Below, one piece after another: positions 7,252-16,477 of a stretch of 22,936 bases of DNA (within the stretch, counting starts at the first letter, position 1; every line of letters starts with the position of its first letter). The translations under genes and the position numbers were made by a program. The DNA lies in assembly GCA_034669045.1 (NCBI GenBank), contig JAXDOD010000192.1, positions 1-22,936 on the forward strand, written 5' to 3'. The notes under the pieces are model-generated. The model worked only from the letters and a program-made list of their open reading frames with translations, was not told where the DNA came from and searched no databases. Origin of the DNA: VAZQ01 sp034669045. GTDB taxonomy: Bacteria > Pseudomonadota > Alphaproteobacteria > Rhizobiales > Xanthobacteraceae.

Positions 7252-8406
7252 ATGAACAAGCCTGCGCGTCTCGATTCCACGCCCATCCCGTTCATCGACG
7301 TCGCCGCCCAGCGGCGCCGGCTGGGGCCGGCCGTCGACGACGCGATCGCGCGCGTGGTCGATCATTGCCAGTTCATCCTGGGGCCGGAGGTGCGGGCTGC
7401 GGAAGCCGAGCTCGCCGCCTTCTGCGGCGCCCGCCACGCGATCACCTGCGCGAGCGGAACCGACGCATTGCTGCTGCCGCTGATGGCGAAAGGCATCGGG
7501 CCTGGCGACGCGGTGGTCTGTCCGTCCTTCACGTTCTGTGCCAGCGCCGAGGTGGTGGCGCTCCTCGGCGCGACGCCGGTCTTCGGCGACGTCGACGAGG
7601 CGACGTTCAACCTCGACCCGCAAGGAATCGAGCGGGCGATCGCGACCGCGCGCAAACGGGGCTTGAGACCAAAGGCCGTCATGCCGGTCGACCTGTTCGG
7701 CCAGCCCGCCGACCATGCCGCCATTTCCGCTCTCGCCGCCGCGGAGAACCTGTTCGTGCTCGACGATGCCGCGCAGGCTTTCGGTGCGACCTACCGCAAC
7801 CGTCGCATCGGCACGCTATGCGACGCGACCGCGACGAGCTTCTTCCCGGCAAAACCACTTGGCGTCTACGGCGACGGCGGTGCGGTGATGACCGACGACG
7901 ACGATCTCGCCCAGGTCATGCGCAGCCTGCGCGTGCATGGGGAAGGCGTCGACAAATACGACTGCGTGCGCATCGGACTGAACGGGCGCTTCGACACCAT
8001 CCAGGCAGCGGTGCTGCTCGAGAAGCTCAAGATCTTCCCCGAGGAGATCGCCGCGCGCGAGGCCATCGCGCGGCGCTATTCGGCGCGGCTCGCCGACGTC
8101 GCCACGGTTCCGCGCGTGAGCACGCTCGCGACCTCGGTCTGGGCGCAGTATACGATCAGGCTTGCGGCCGGCCGGCGCGACGGCCTTGCGGCCGACCTGA
8201 AGATGCAGGGCATCCCGACGGCGGTCTACTATGCCAAGCCGGTGCATCGCCAGGCTGCCTACAAAGCGTTCCCGGTGGCCGACGGCGGCCTGCCGGTGAC
8301 CGATCGACTCGCCGCCGAGGTGATCAGCCTGCCGATGCACGCCTATCTCGACGAGCCGACGCAGGAGCGGATCGTCGAGGCAGTTCGGCGCGCGCTCGGG
8401 GCGTGA
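7252..8406 (+). CDS. gnnB: DegT/DnrJ/EryC1 aminotransferase, probable UDP-3-keto-GlcNAc aminotransferase
   Basis: This is a 384-residue PLP-dependent sugar aminotransferase. Visible features are the phosphate-binding CASGTDAL (66-73), PSFTFCASAE, the cofactor-contacting DDAAQAFGA (171-179), and the Schiff-base lysine Lys201 in SFFPAKPLGVYGDGGA. The C-terminal HxxxAYKAFP-like segment and YYAKPVHRQ are typical of the family. It is expected to transfer an amino group to the 3-keto sugar made by the preceding dehydrogenase. The 35-base gap and shared strand argue for one operon. No strong Shine-Dalgarno sequence precedes ATG 7252, so translation may be coupled to the upstream gene. The GnnB assignment rests on the pairing and the taxonomic context; the family assignment is secure. 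Confidence 0.88.
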   Translation: MNKPARLDSTPIPFIDVAAQRRRLGPAVDDAIARVVDHCQFILGPEVRAAEAELAAFCGARHAITCASGTDALLLPLMAKGIGPGDAVVCPSFTFCASAEVVALLGATPVFGDVDEATFNLDPQGIERAIATARKRGLRPKAVMPVDLFGQPADHAAISALAAAENLFVLDDAAQAFGATYRNRRIGTLCDATATSFFPAKPLGVYGDGGAVMTDDDDLAQVMRSLRVHGEGVDKYDCVRIGLNGRFDTIQAAVLLEKLKIFPEEIAAREAIARRYSARLADVATVPRVSTLATSVWAQYTIRLAAGRRDGLAADLKMQGIPTAVYYAKPVHRQAAYKAFPVADGGLPVTDRLAAEVISLPMHAYLDEPTQERIVEAVRRALGA

Positions 8407-8621
8407 GCGCCGCATCGGAAAGCCTGATCCTGCGCTGGAGCATGGGGCGGCGCAGGACAGGCGGTCGTGTCATAGTCAATCGAGCCGAACCGATGGCCCA
8501 GTGGCGGTCTCGTTTGAACGGCAACAATGCCTGCCATTGCCCGGTGTGTTACTCACTCGATGAGTCGGGCCGCGTGAAGCCGATGCGGTGCATGAGCCAT
8601 GAACACCCGTGAGCGCGGCCG

Positions 8622-10178
8622 ATGATCGGACGCATCGCCACCGTCGGCGGCTTCACGCTTCTGTCCCGCATGACCGGCTTTGCCCGCGACATCGTTCTTG
8701 CCGCGGTGCTGGGCGCGGGACCGGTCGCCGACGCTTTTTTCGTCGCGCTGCGGCTACCCAATCATTTCCGCGCGATCTTTGCCGAAGGCGCTTTCAATGC
8801 CGCCTTCGTGCCGGCCTATGCGCGCATCCGCCAGCAGGGCGGGGCCGATCCGGCAAAGCTATTTGCCGATCAGATCTTCACGCTGCTCTTTGCAAGCCAG
8901 ATCATTCTGCTCATGGCGGCGCTCGTCTTCACCCCCGGCGTGATCGCGCTGTTGGCGCCGGGCTTCGTCGCCGACCCGGGCCAGTTCGCGCTTGCGGTCG
9001 AGCTCACGCGTATCACGTTCCCCTATCTCCTGCTCGTTTCACTCGTGACGCTCTACGGTGGCATCCTCAACGCGCTCGGCCGTTTCGCCATCGCCGCCGC
9101 CGCGCCGATCCTGCTCAACCTGTCGATGATGGCGGCGCTCGCCTTCTACATCTACTTTCCGACCGCGGGCCACGCGGCGGCCTGGGGCGTGCTTGTCGCC
9201 GGCTGCCTTGAGGCGATAGTCGTCGCCGCCGATGCGCGCCGCCAGGGCGTGCTGCCGGCGTTGCGCCGTCCCCGGTTCGACCAGGAGCTGACGCTTTTCC
9301 TCAAGCGCTTCGGCCCGGCAACGCTGGGCTCCGCGGGAACGCAGATCGCGCTGTTCGCCGACACCATCATCGCGAGCTTTCTGGCGACCGGCGCGCTGTC
9401 GGCGCTCTATTATGCCGACCGCCTCAACCAGTTGCCGATCGGCGTCATCGGTATCGCGGCCGGTACCGTGCTGCTGCCCGAAATGGCGAGCCGCATCGCG
9501 GCCGGCGACGAGACCGGCGCGCGGCATGCGCAGAACCGCGCGGTCGAGCTCACCTTGCTTTTATCGGTCCCGTGCCTGGTCGCTTTCCTGATCGTGCCCG
9601 ACCTGATCATGCGCGCGCTGTTCATGCGCGGCGCCTTCACCGCGGCGGACGCCGCCGCCGCCGCCGCAACGCTCACGGCTTATGGCATCGGGCTGCTGCC
9701 GTTCGTCCTCATGCGCAGCGTCACGGTGACGTTCCTCTCACGCGGCGACACCATGACGCCGGTCAAAGCGCTTGCGGTCGCGGTCGCGGTCAATGTCGCG
9801 CTCAAGATCGTGCTGATGGGCCCGCTCGCGCAAGTCGGACTTGCGTTTGCGACCTCGGCCGGGGCGTGGGTGAATTTCCTGCTGCTCGTCTGGCTCGCGC
9901 GCCGGGCCGGGCTGCTTGCCATCGATCAGCGGCTGATCCACGCGGCGGGCAGGCTGGCGCTTGCGGGCCTGGTCATGGCGCTCGCGCTTTGGCTCGCGCA
10001 GCGCCCGGTCGCGGCGCTGGTGTCGGGGTGGACATCGCTGCGCGACGAAACGGCGCTGGCGATCCTCGCCGCCACGGGCGCTGCCGTCTATGGCGGCCTG
10101 CTGGCGGCGCTGTTCGGCCGCGAATGGCTCTTGTTCCGCCGCAAGGCAATGGCGGGCCCGCGCCCGCCAGCCGGTTAG
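8622..10178 (+). CDS. murJ: Lipid II flippase MurJ (MviN family)
   Basis: The protein is 518 residues long with about 14 hydrophobic helices. The N-terminus shows the MurJ signature GGFTLLSRMTGFARD (residues 9-23), then ADAFFVALRLPNHFRAI and AEGAFNAAFVPAYA. YADRLNQLPIGVIGIA in the middle is also characteristic. MurJ flips the peptidoglycan precursor lipid II across the inner membrane and is normally essential. Length fits the family. The start at 8622 has only a weak upstream GAGC. It lies 215 bases after the aminotransferase gene, so it may have its own promoter or be the last gene of that transcript. The following gene is convergent. Confidence 0.95.
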   Translation: MIGRIATVGGFTLLSRMTGFARDIVLAAVLGAGPVADAFFVALRLPNHFRAIFAEGAFNAAFVPAYARIRQQGGADPAKLFADQIFTLLFASQIILLMAALVFTPGVIALLAPGFVADPGQFALAVELTRITFPYLLLVSLVTLYGGILNALGRFAIAAAAPILLNLSMMAALAFYIYFPTAGHAAAWGVLVAGCLEAIVVAADARRQGVLPALRRPRFDQELTLFLKRFGPATLGSAGTQIALFADTIIASFLATGALSALYYADRLNQLPIGVIGIAAGTVLLPEMASRIAAGDETGARHAQNRAVELTLLLSVPCLVAFLIVPDLIMRALFMRGAFTAADAAAAAATLTAYGIGLLPFVLMRSVTVTFLSRGDTMTPVKALAVAVAVNVALKIVLMGPLAQVGLAFATSAGAWVNFLLLVWLARRAGLLAIDQRLIHAAGRLALAGLVMALALWLAQRPVAALVSGWTSLRDETALAILAATGAAVYGGLLAALFGREWLLFRRKAMAGPRPPAG

Positions 10179-10233
10179 GGGATTCGAGACGGCGAACTTT
10201 TGCTCGCTGGCAGAAATCGTCGGATCGTGCGCG

Positions 10234-11232
10234 CTACGGAGCGCTGCGAGATTTGCGCTCGGACGGCACGACGTCCAGGTGCTGGCGTTCGCCTTTGCGC
10301 AGCGCATCAAGCGCAACCGAACGCCCGATCTTGTCGCTCACCAGCAGCCGGATCAGGTCATCGGCACCGGTGACCGCAACGCCGTCGAGCGTCACAATGA
10401 TGTCGCCGGCCACGAGACCGGCGGCTGCGGCGGGACTGCCCGGCTCGATGGCGGCGACCATCACGCCGCTGTCCTGCGTCAGGCCGGCGGCATGGCGCAG
10501 CCGGCGCGGGATCGTCATCTGCTGCGCGGACACGCCGATATAGGCGCGCCGCACCCGCGCGTGGCGTACGAGTTCGCCGAGCACGAAATTCGCGGTGTTG
10601 GAGGCGACCGCGAAGCAGATCCCTTGCGCCCCCATGATCACCGCGGTGTTGATCCCGATGACCTCGCCGCGGGAGGACACCAGCGGGCCGCCGGAATTGC
10701 CCGGATTGAGCGCAGCATCGGTCTGGATCACGTCGTCGATCAGGCGGCCCGAGCGCGCGCGCAGCGAACGGCCGAGCGCGGATATGACTCCGGTGGTGAC
10801 CGTCGACTCGAAGCCGAGCGGGTTGCCGATGGCGATGACGAGCTGTCCGCGCTTGAGGCGCTTGGAATCGCCGAGCGCAGCGGCAGGGAGTGTCGCTGGG
10901 CTGTCGACGCGCACGAGCGCGAGATCGGTATCGGGATCGTCGCCGACCACGCGCGCGCCCAGACTGCGGCCGTCAACGGTGGTGACGTTCACGCGGGAAG
11001 CCCCGCCCACCACGTGGCTGTTGGTGAGCACCAGGCCGTCGGGCGCGACGATCACGCCGGAGCCGGTGCCGCCGTGGCGGCGGTCGCCGGATGCCTTCAC
11101 GTCGAGACGCACCACGGCCGGCCCGACCCGATCCACCACGTCGACGACGGCGCGGGAATAGGCGTCAAGCAGGGCCTGGTCACCGGCCGGAACCGGCGAA
11201 TCGTCGATTATGGCTGCAACATCATCGAGCAT
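10234..11232 (-). CDS. HtrA/Deg-type serine protease with one PDZ domain, no export signal seen
   Basis: From ATG 11232 this is a 332-residue S1C-family protease. The catalytic triad is visible: His73 in LTNSHVV, Asp103 in DPDTDLALV, and Ser180 in LNPGNSGGPL. A single PDZ domain follows at about 233-322 (YIGVSAQ to RKGERQHLDV). HtrA proteins degrade or refold damaged proteins, usually in the periplasm. Here the protein starts MLDDVAAIIDDSP with no signal peptide or membrane anchor. The frame stays open upstream to 11670, but that extension has no better start and would overlap the divergent adaptor gene. It may therefore act in the cytoplasm. It shares a 210-base divergent promoter region with the RND adaptor. 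Confidence 0.88.
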   Translation of the reverse strand: MLDDVAAIIDDSPVPAGDQALLDAYSRAVVDVVDRVGPAVVRLDVKASGDRRHGGTGSGVIVAPDGLVLTNSHVVGGASRVNVTTVDGRSLGARVVGDDPDTDLALVRVDSPATLPAAALGDSKRLKRGQLVIAIGNPLGFESTVTTGVISALGRSLRARSGRLIDDVIQTDAALNPGNSGGPLVSSRGEVIGINTAVIMGAQGICFAVASNTANFVLGELVRHARVRRAYIGVSAQQMTIPRRLRHAAGLTQDSGVMVAAIEPGSPAAAAGLVAGDIIVTLDGVAVTGADDLIRLLVSDKIGRSVALDALRKGERQHLDVVPSERKSRSAP

Positions 11233-11442
11233 AAGATGAATCCATGCGCACGCGTGCCCCCGCGAAGCCGGCAGGGCCGGGCCGCGCGCGCTCACGGGTT
11301 GTAGTCTGCGGGGCGTGACCACAGATATGGGGTCGCGAATCCGCAGGAAAAGGGCAAGGGCGCCGTTCACAAGCCCGCGAGCCGTAACTTCAAGGCGAGC
11401 ATTTCCGGTATATCGGACCCACCTCCCGTTGAAAGGCATCCC

Positions 11443-12618
11443 ATGCCAAGCTCGATCCGACCCTCGCCGCTCGCCCTCCTCATGCTGTTGGCGCTGGCCG
11501 GCTGCGGCGACAGCAAGCAGCAGAGCGCCGCACCGCCGCCTCCTACGGTGACCGTTGCCAAGCCAATCCAGCGCAGCATCGTCGATCAGGATGAATATGT
11601 CGGCCGCTTCGTGGCGGTCGACATGGTCGAGGTGCGGGGGCGGGTGTCCGGGTACCTGGAGAACGTGCATTTCAACGACGGCCAGATCGTCAAACAGGGC
11701 GATCTGTTGTTCACGATCGACAAGCGTCCGTTCCAGAACGCGCTGGCGCAGGCCAACGCCAATCTCGCGCAGTCAAAATCCAACCTCATTTTCACCGAGG
11801 CCGACAACGAGCGCGCCCAGAAGCTCCTGCGCGACAAGACGATCAGCGAGCAGGTCGCCGAGCAGCGCGCGCAGGCTTATCGCAATGCGCAGGCCTCGGT
11901 CGCGGCCAATGAAGCAATGGTCCGGCAGGCCGAACTCGACTTGGAATTCACCGAGCTTCGAGCTCCCGTCACGGGCCGCATCGGCGACCGGCGGGTGACG
12001 CCCGGCAACCTGGTCACCGGCGGGACCGGCGGAAACACCACGCTGCTCGCCTCGATCGTGTCGCGTGACCCGATCCGCCTGGAGTTCACCTTCGACGAGG
12101 CGTCCTATATCCGTTACGAGCGCGCCTCCTCGAGCGGCAAGGAGATGACCGGGCGCGAAGGGAGCGTCATCGTCGCGCTCAAGCTCATCGACGAGCCCGA
12201 CTTCGCACACCGCGGCTACATGGACTTCGTCGACAACGTGATCGACCGCGCGTCGGGCACCATCCGGGGCCGCGCCGTATTCTCCAACTCCGACGGCCTG
12301 TTTACGCCCGGCATGTTCGCGCGCGTGCGCGTGCCCGGCTCGCCCGCCTATACGGCGCTGCTGGTGCCGGACGCTGCGATCGCCAGCGAACAGGCGCGCA
12401 AATACGTGCTCGTGGTCGATGCCGACAACACGGCGGTGCAGAAATACGTGACGCTTGGACAGGTCGTCGAAGGCATGCGCGTCATCAAATCCGGTCTGAC
12501 GGTCGATGATCGCGTCATCGTCGACGGCCTGATGCGCGCGCGTCCAGGCGCCAAGGTCACGCCGCAGGAGGGCGGCGCAACTCCGCAGCCAAAGACCTCT
12601 CAGGCCAAGACGGACTGA
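11443..12618 (+). CDS. RND efflux periplasmic adaptor lipoprotein (membrane fusion protein)
   Basis: The 391-residue protein has a lipoprotein signal with lipobox LAGC (Cys21), so it is anchored to the membrane on the periplasmic side. Order of parts: PPPTVTVAKP entry strand, the half-lipoyl motif VRGRVSGYLENVHFNDGQIV, the coiled-coil hairpin with many Ala/Gln/Asn (about 100-170), the second half-lipoyl segment FTELRAPVTGRIGDR, then beta-barrel and membrane-proximal domains. It joins the inner-membrane pump to an outer-membrane channel. GAAAGG-like GAAAGG (11431-11436) lies 6 bases before ATG 11443. The pump gene follows 12 bases downstream. No TetR-type regulator or TolC-type channel gene is adjacent, so an outer-membrane partner encoded elsewhere is implied. 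Confidence 0.92.
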   Translation: MPSSIRPSPLALLMLLALAGCGDSKQQSAAPPPPTVTVAKPIQRSIVDQDEYVGRFVAVDMVEVRGRVSGYLENVHFNDGQIVKQGDLLFTIDKRPFQNALAQANANLAQSKSNLIFTEADNERAQKLLRDKTISEQVAEQRAQAYRNAQASVAANEAMVRQAELDLEFTELRAPVTGRIGDRRVTPGNLVTGGTGGNTTLLASIVSRDPIRLEFTFDEASYIRYERASSSGKEMTGREGSVIVALKLIDEPDFAHRGYMDFVDNVIDRASGTIRGRAVFSNSDGLFTPGMFARVRVPGSPAYTALLVPDAAIASEQARKYVLVVDADNTAVQKYVTLGQVVEGMRVIKSGLTVDDRVIVDGLMRARPGAKVTPQEGGATPQPKTSQAKTD

Positions 12619-12630
12619 GAAAGCCGGCAA

Positions 12631-15600
12631 ATGCGCATCTCACATTTTTTCATCGATCGGCCGATCTTTGCCAGCGTGCTTTCGATCGTGTTCGTGATCC
12701 TGGGCGCGGTCGCATTCGCGCGCCTGCCGATCGCACAGTATCCGGAAATCGCGCCGCCGATCATCAACGTCTCGGGCCAATATCCCGGCGCCAGCGCGGA
12801 CGTGGTCGCCTCGACCGTGGTGGCTCCGATCGAGGAGCAGATCAACGGCGTCGAGAACATGCTCTATGTGTCCTCGAACGCGACTGCGGATGGCCGCTTT
12901 GCCATCGCAGTCACCTTCGACATCGGCACCAATCTCGACATCGCCCAGGTGCAGGTGCAGAACCGCGTCGGCATTGCGCAGCCGCGGCTTCCCGCCGACG
13001 TGCGCAACATTGGCGTCACGGTCACCAAGAGCTCGCCCGACCTGATGATGGTCGTGCACTTGTTCTCCCCGGACAACAGCCGGGACACGCTGTTTATTTC
13101 GAACTTCGCGACCCTGGAGGTGAAGGATCCGCTCACGCGCATCGACGGCGTGGGCTCGCTTACCGTGTTCGGCGGCCGCGACTACTCGATGCGGGTGTGG
13201 CTCGACCCGGATCGCTTGCAGTCGCTGGGGCTGACGGCGGCCGACGTGACGCTCGCGCTGCAAGGTCAGAACGTGCAGGTCGCCTCCGGCGTGCTGAACC
13301 AGCCGCCGGTGGACCAGCCGGGCGCCTTCCAGATTGCGGTAAAAACGCTCGGGCGTCTCGCGAACGTGGAGGAATTCGGCAATATCACCATCAAGCAGAC
13401 CCCCACGGCCGTGGTGCGGGTCAAGGACGTGGCGAAGATCGAGCTCGCCGCGCTGGACTATTCCACCAATTCCTATCTCGACCGCGATCCGGCTGTGGCG
13501 CTCGCGATCTTTCAGCGTCCCGGATCCAACGCGCTGGCCACCGCCAATGTCATCCGCAAGACAATGGCGCAGATTTCCGAGCGGTTTCCGTCCGGGATCA
13601 AGTACGCCATCGTCTATGACCCGACCCAGTTCATCGAGCAGTCGGTCCAGGAGGTCGAGAAGACCATCGGCGAGGCCATTCTGCTCGTCGTCCTGGTGAT
13701 CATCCTGTTCCTGCAGACCTGGCGCGCCGCCATCATTCCGCTCGTCGCCATCCCGGTATCGTTGGTGGGGACGTTCTTCTTCATGGCGATATTCGGGTTC
13801 ACCCTCAACAATCTCACGCTTTTCGGGCTCGTGCTCGCGGTCGGCATCGTCGTAGACGATGCGATCGTCGTGGTGGAGAACGTCGAGCGCAACATCGAGG
13901 CCGGACTTGCGCCGCGCGAGGCCGCCATCAAGAGCATGGACGAGGTCGGCTCGGCGCTGATCGCGATCGCGCTCGTCTTGTGCGCCGTATTCATCCCGTC
14001 GGCCTTCATCACCGGGATTTCCGGCCAGTTCTACCGGCAATTCGCGCTCACGATCGCGGGCGCCACCGTCATCTCGCTGATCGTGTCGCTGACGCTGTCG
14101 CCGGCGCTGGCGGCGCTCCTGCTCAAGCCGCACCAGAATCGCCCGCCCAGGGCCTGGGAGCGTCCGATCTGGATGTTCTTCGGCGGCTTCAACCGGGGTT
14201 TCGAGGCCCTGGCCAACGGCTACGGATGGCTCGCGGCGCGCGTGGTGCGCTTCGCCGTGCTCATGGTCCTCGTCTACGCGGGGATCCTCGCGTTCGGCCT
14301 CAACGAGTTCCGCAAGACGCCGGTGGGTTTCATCCCCGCGGTCGACCGCGGCTACCTGATCATCGTGACGCAGCTCCCGCCGGGCTCGGCGCTGGCGCGC
14401 ACCGACGAGGTCAACCGCCGCGCCGTCGACATCGCGCTCGCGACGCCGGGCATTGCGCACGCGGTGAATTTCGTCGGGTTCTCCGGTGCGACGTTCACCA
14501 ACGCGCCGAACTCCGGCGCGATCTTCGTGGTGCTCGATCCGTTCGACGAGCGCGCGCGCGATCCCGCCAAATCGGCCGGCGCCGTCACGGGCGAACTGTT
14601 CAAGCGGCTCGCTGACATCCAGGAAGCCCTGATCTTCGTGGTCGCGCCGCCGCCGGTGCAGGGCATCGGCAATGCGGGCGGGTTCCGCATGATCATCGAG
14701 GACCGCGCCGGCCGCGGCACCCAGGCGCTGCAGGGCGCGGTGACCGCCATGATGGGACGCGCGGCCGAGACCACCGGCGTCACCCAGGTGTTCTCGTTCT
14801 TCGAGACCTCGACCCCGCAGCTCTATCTCGATATCGACCGCACCAAGGCGCAGTTGCTCGGCATCAACACGCCCGATGTCTTCGCCGCCCTGCAGATCTA
14901 TGTGGGCTCCGCCTACGTCAATGATTTCAATCTGTTCGGCCGCACCTACCGCGTGACCGCGCAGGCCGACAGCAGCCACCGGCTCGAGCCCCGGGATGTC
15001 CTCAACATCCGGGTGCGCAATTCGAGCGGCAATACGGTCCCGCTCGCGTCCTTCACGACCGTGACCGACATCACCGGTCCTTACCGCGTCCCGCGCTACA
15101 ATCTCTATCCCTCGGCCGAGCTCGACGGCGCGAGCGCGCCCGGTTACTCGCTCGGCCAGGCGATCACCATCATGGAGAGGATTGCCGCGCAGACCTTGCC
15201 CGATGGCTTTAGCTACGAGTGGACGACGCTCGCCTACCAGCAGCTCCGCGCCGGCAATACCGCGATGTTCGCCTTCGGGCTCGCCGTGGTGTTCGTGTTC
15301 CTGGTGCTGGCGGCTCAGTATGAGAGCCTCACGCTGCCGGTGGCGGTGATCATGATCGTGCCGATGTGCCTCGTGGCCTCCATCGTCGGCGTGGTGCTGC
15401 GCGGCCAGGACAACAATATCCTCACCCAGGTCGGCTTCGTGGTGCTGATCGCGCTGGCGGCCAAGAACGCGATCCTGATCGTCGAGTTCGCCAGGCAGCT
15501 CGAGGACCGCGGGCGCGACCGGTGGTCGGCGGCGGTCGAGGCGGCGCGGCTGCGGCTGCGCCCGATCCTGATGACCTCGCTCGCCTTCATCTTCGGCGTG

Positions 15601-15798
15601 GTGCCGCTGGTCTGGGCCGTGGGTGCGGGGGCGGAGTTGCGCCAGACGCTGGGCACGGCGGTGTTCTCCGGCATGATCGGCGTCACGGTGTTCGGCCTGA
15701 TCTTCACGCCGGCGTTCTACGTCATCAGCCGCTGGGTCGCCGAACGCACCAGCCGGCGTCACCCGGAACCGGCGGCGCCGCCCGCCCCGGCGGAATAG
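12631..15798 (+). CDS. RND multidrug efflux pump, AcrB/MexB-type (HAE1 family)
   Basis: This 1055-residue pump is full length for the family. It begins ISHFFIDRPIFASVLSIV, the standard first transmembrane helix, and has two large periplasmic loops and twelve helices in two repeats. The proton-relay residues are present: Asp409 and Asp410 in LAVGIVVDDAIVVVENVERN, and Lys945 in LAAKNAILIVEF. VSGQYPGASADVV and QVQVQNRVGIAQPRLP are typical of the porter domain. It exports hydrophobic or amphiphilic compounds using the proton gradient, with the adaptor encoded just upstream. The substrate cannot be predicted from sequence. A long antisense open frame over this gene is a codon-bias artefact. A decayed piece homologous to its C-terminal helices occurs at 18209-18345. 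Confidence 0.95.
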   Translation: MRISHFFIDRPIFASVLSIVFVILGAVAFARLPIAQYPEIAPPIINVSGQYPGASADVVASTVVAPIEEQINGVENMLYVSSNATADGRFAIAVTFDIGTNLDIAQVQVQNRVGIAQPRLPADVRNIGVTVTKSSPDLMMVVHLFSPDNSRDTLFISNFATLEVKDPLTRIDGVGSLTVFGGRDYSMRVWLDPDRLQSLGLTAADVTLALQGQNVQVASGVLNQPPVDQPGAFQIAVKTLGRLANVEEFGNITIKQTPTAVVRVKDVAKIELAALDYSTNSYLDRDPAVALAIFQRPGSNALATANVIRKTMAQISERFPSGIKYAIVYDPTQFIEQSVQEVEKTIGEAILLVVLVIILFLQTWRAAIIPLVAIPVSLVGTFFFMAIFGFTLNNLTLFGLVLAVGIVVDDAIVVVENVERNIEAGLAPREAAIKSMDEVGSALIAIALVLCAVFIPSAFITGISGQFYRQFALTIAGATVISLIVSLTLSPALAALLLKPHQNRPPRAWERPIWMFFGGFNRGFEALANGYGWLAARVVRFAVLMVLVYAGILAFGLNEFRKTPVGFIPAVDRGYLIIVTQLPPGSALARTDEVNRRAVDIALATPGIAHAVNFVGFSGATFTNAPNSGAIFVVLDPFDERARDPAKSAGAVTGELFKRLADIQEALIFVVAPPPVQGIGNAGGFRMIIEDRAGRGTQALQGAVTAMMGRAAETTGVTQVFSFFETSTPQLYLDIDRTKAQLLGINTPDVFAALQIYVGSAYVNDFNLFGRTYRVTAQADSSHRLEPRDVLNIRVRNSSGNTVPLASFTTVTDITGPYRVPRYNLYPSAELDGASAPGYSLGQAITIMERIAAQTLPDGFSYEWTTLAYQQLRAGNTAMFAFGLAVVFVFLVLAAQYESLTLPVAVIMIVPMCLVASIVGVVLRGQDNNILTQVGFVVLIALAAKNAILIVEFARQLEDRGRDRWSAAVEAARLRLRPILMTSLAFIFGVVPLVWAVGAGAELRQTLGTAVFSGMIGVTVFGLIFTPAFYVISRWVAERTSRRHPEPAAPPAPAE

Positions 15799-15958
15799 CG
15801 CAGCGCAGCCCGCCGTCATTCGCAGCGCTCGCCGCGTGGGAATGAGGCACATCCGCCGGCGAGGGCCGCAGTCTCATCCCGCCGGTCATGGTTGACGCTT
15901 CGGTGGCGGGACCGCCGACCGTCGGGTAGGATCGTCCCCGATGCGGCTCCGGCGGTCT

Positions 15959-15964
15959 GGAGAG
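15959..15964 (+). promoter_or_regulatory. Ribosome binding site that decides the start of the small secreted protein
   Basis: GGAGAG lies 8 bases before ATG 15973. The frame is open upstream to about 15892, but only the 15973 start combines a ribosome site with an N-terminal signal peptide. Confidence 0.6.
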
Positions 15965-15972
15965 TCAGTGCG

Positions 15973-16464
15973 ATGATGTTTCGGAGTCTTCTCGCGAGCG
16001 CCTGTGCCGTGTGCTGTATCGCCTCGGTGCTGGTGCCGGTCGAGGCCTCCGCCAGGGTGGGGGGCGGTGGCTTGATGCGGGGACGCGGGCTGGTGCCCGC
16101 CGGTGCGGTCCTGCCCGGCTTGCGGCGTACCGTCCGTGCCCACCACGGGCATGTGCCTGTTGCGAGGGGCCCAGCCGTGGCCAACCTCAAACTGCTGCGC
16201 CGAAACCGGGTGCGGCGATTCCACCGCGCCTTTGGGCCCAACCTCCCGCGCGACGGCATCGGCGTCTATTACGGCTCGCCTGATTATTCCGGCGACCTCA
16301 TCGGGAGCGCCGATCAGGACGCCGTCGTGCAGACCGTTGCCGATACGCCCTCGTTCCGGGACGGCGAGGGGGCGGGCCGCCGATGCGGTTGGCGCACGAT
16401 CGTCGTCACGGCCGAAGCCGGTGGCGTACGGCCGGTCACGGTCTCAGCCTGCCGCAATCCGTGA
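15973..16464 (+). CDS. Small secreted protein of unknown function
   Basis: This gene encodes 163 residues. ATG 15973 is supported by GGAGAG at 15959-15964, 8 bases upstream, although the frame is open further 5'. The N-terminus is a clear signal peptide (MMFRSLLASACAVCCIASVL, cleavage near VEASA). The mature protein is rich in Gly, Arg and Val, has a basic middle (LKLLRRNRVRRFHRAF) and a short C-terminal part with two cysteines (RRCGWRTIVVTAE and SACRNP) that could form a disulphide. I do not recognise a characterised family. Both neighbours are on other transcripts. Confidence 0.7.
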   Translation: MMFRSLLASACAVCCIASVLVPVEASARVGGGGLMRGRGLVPAGAVLPGLRRTVRAHHGHVPVARGPAVANLKLLRRNRVRRFHRAFGPNLPRDGIGVYYGSPDYSGDLIGSADQDAVVQTVADTPSFRDGEGAGRRCGWRTIVVTAEAGGVRPVTVSACRNP

Positions 16465-16477
16465 GTTCAGGCGGTAG

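Noticed and set aside
10151..10168. Terminator hairpin GGCGGG/CCCGCC at the end of murJ
   Set aside because: The 6-base stem lies inside the coding sequence and is not followed by a T-run.
12640..15852. Minus-strand open frame of over 1000 codons opposite the RND pump
   Set aside because: The protein is rich in Arg, His, Asp and Gly with no domain pattern. It mirrors the codon bias of the real pump gene in GC-rich DNA.
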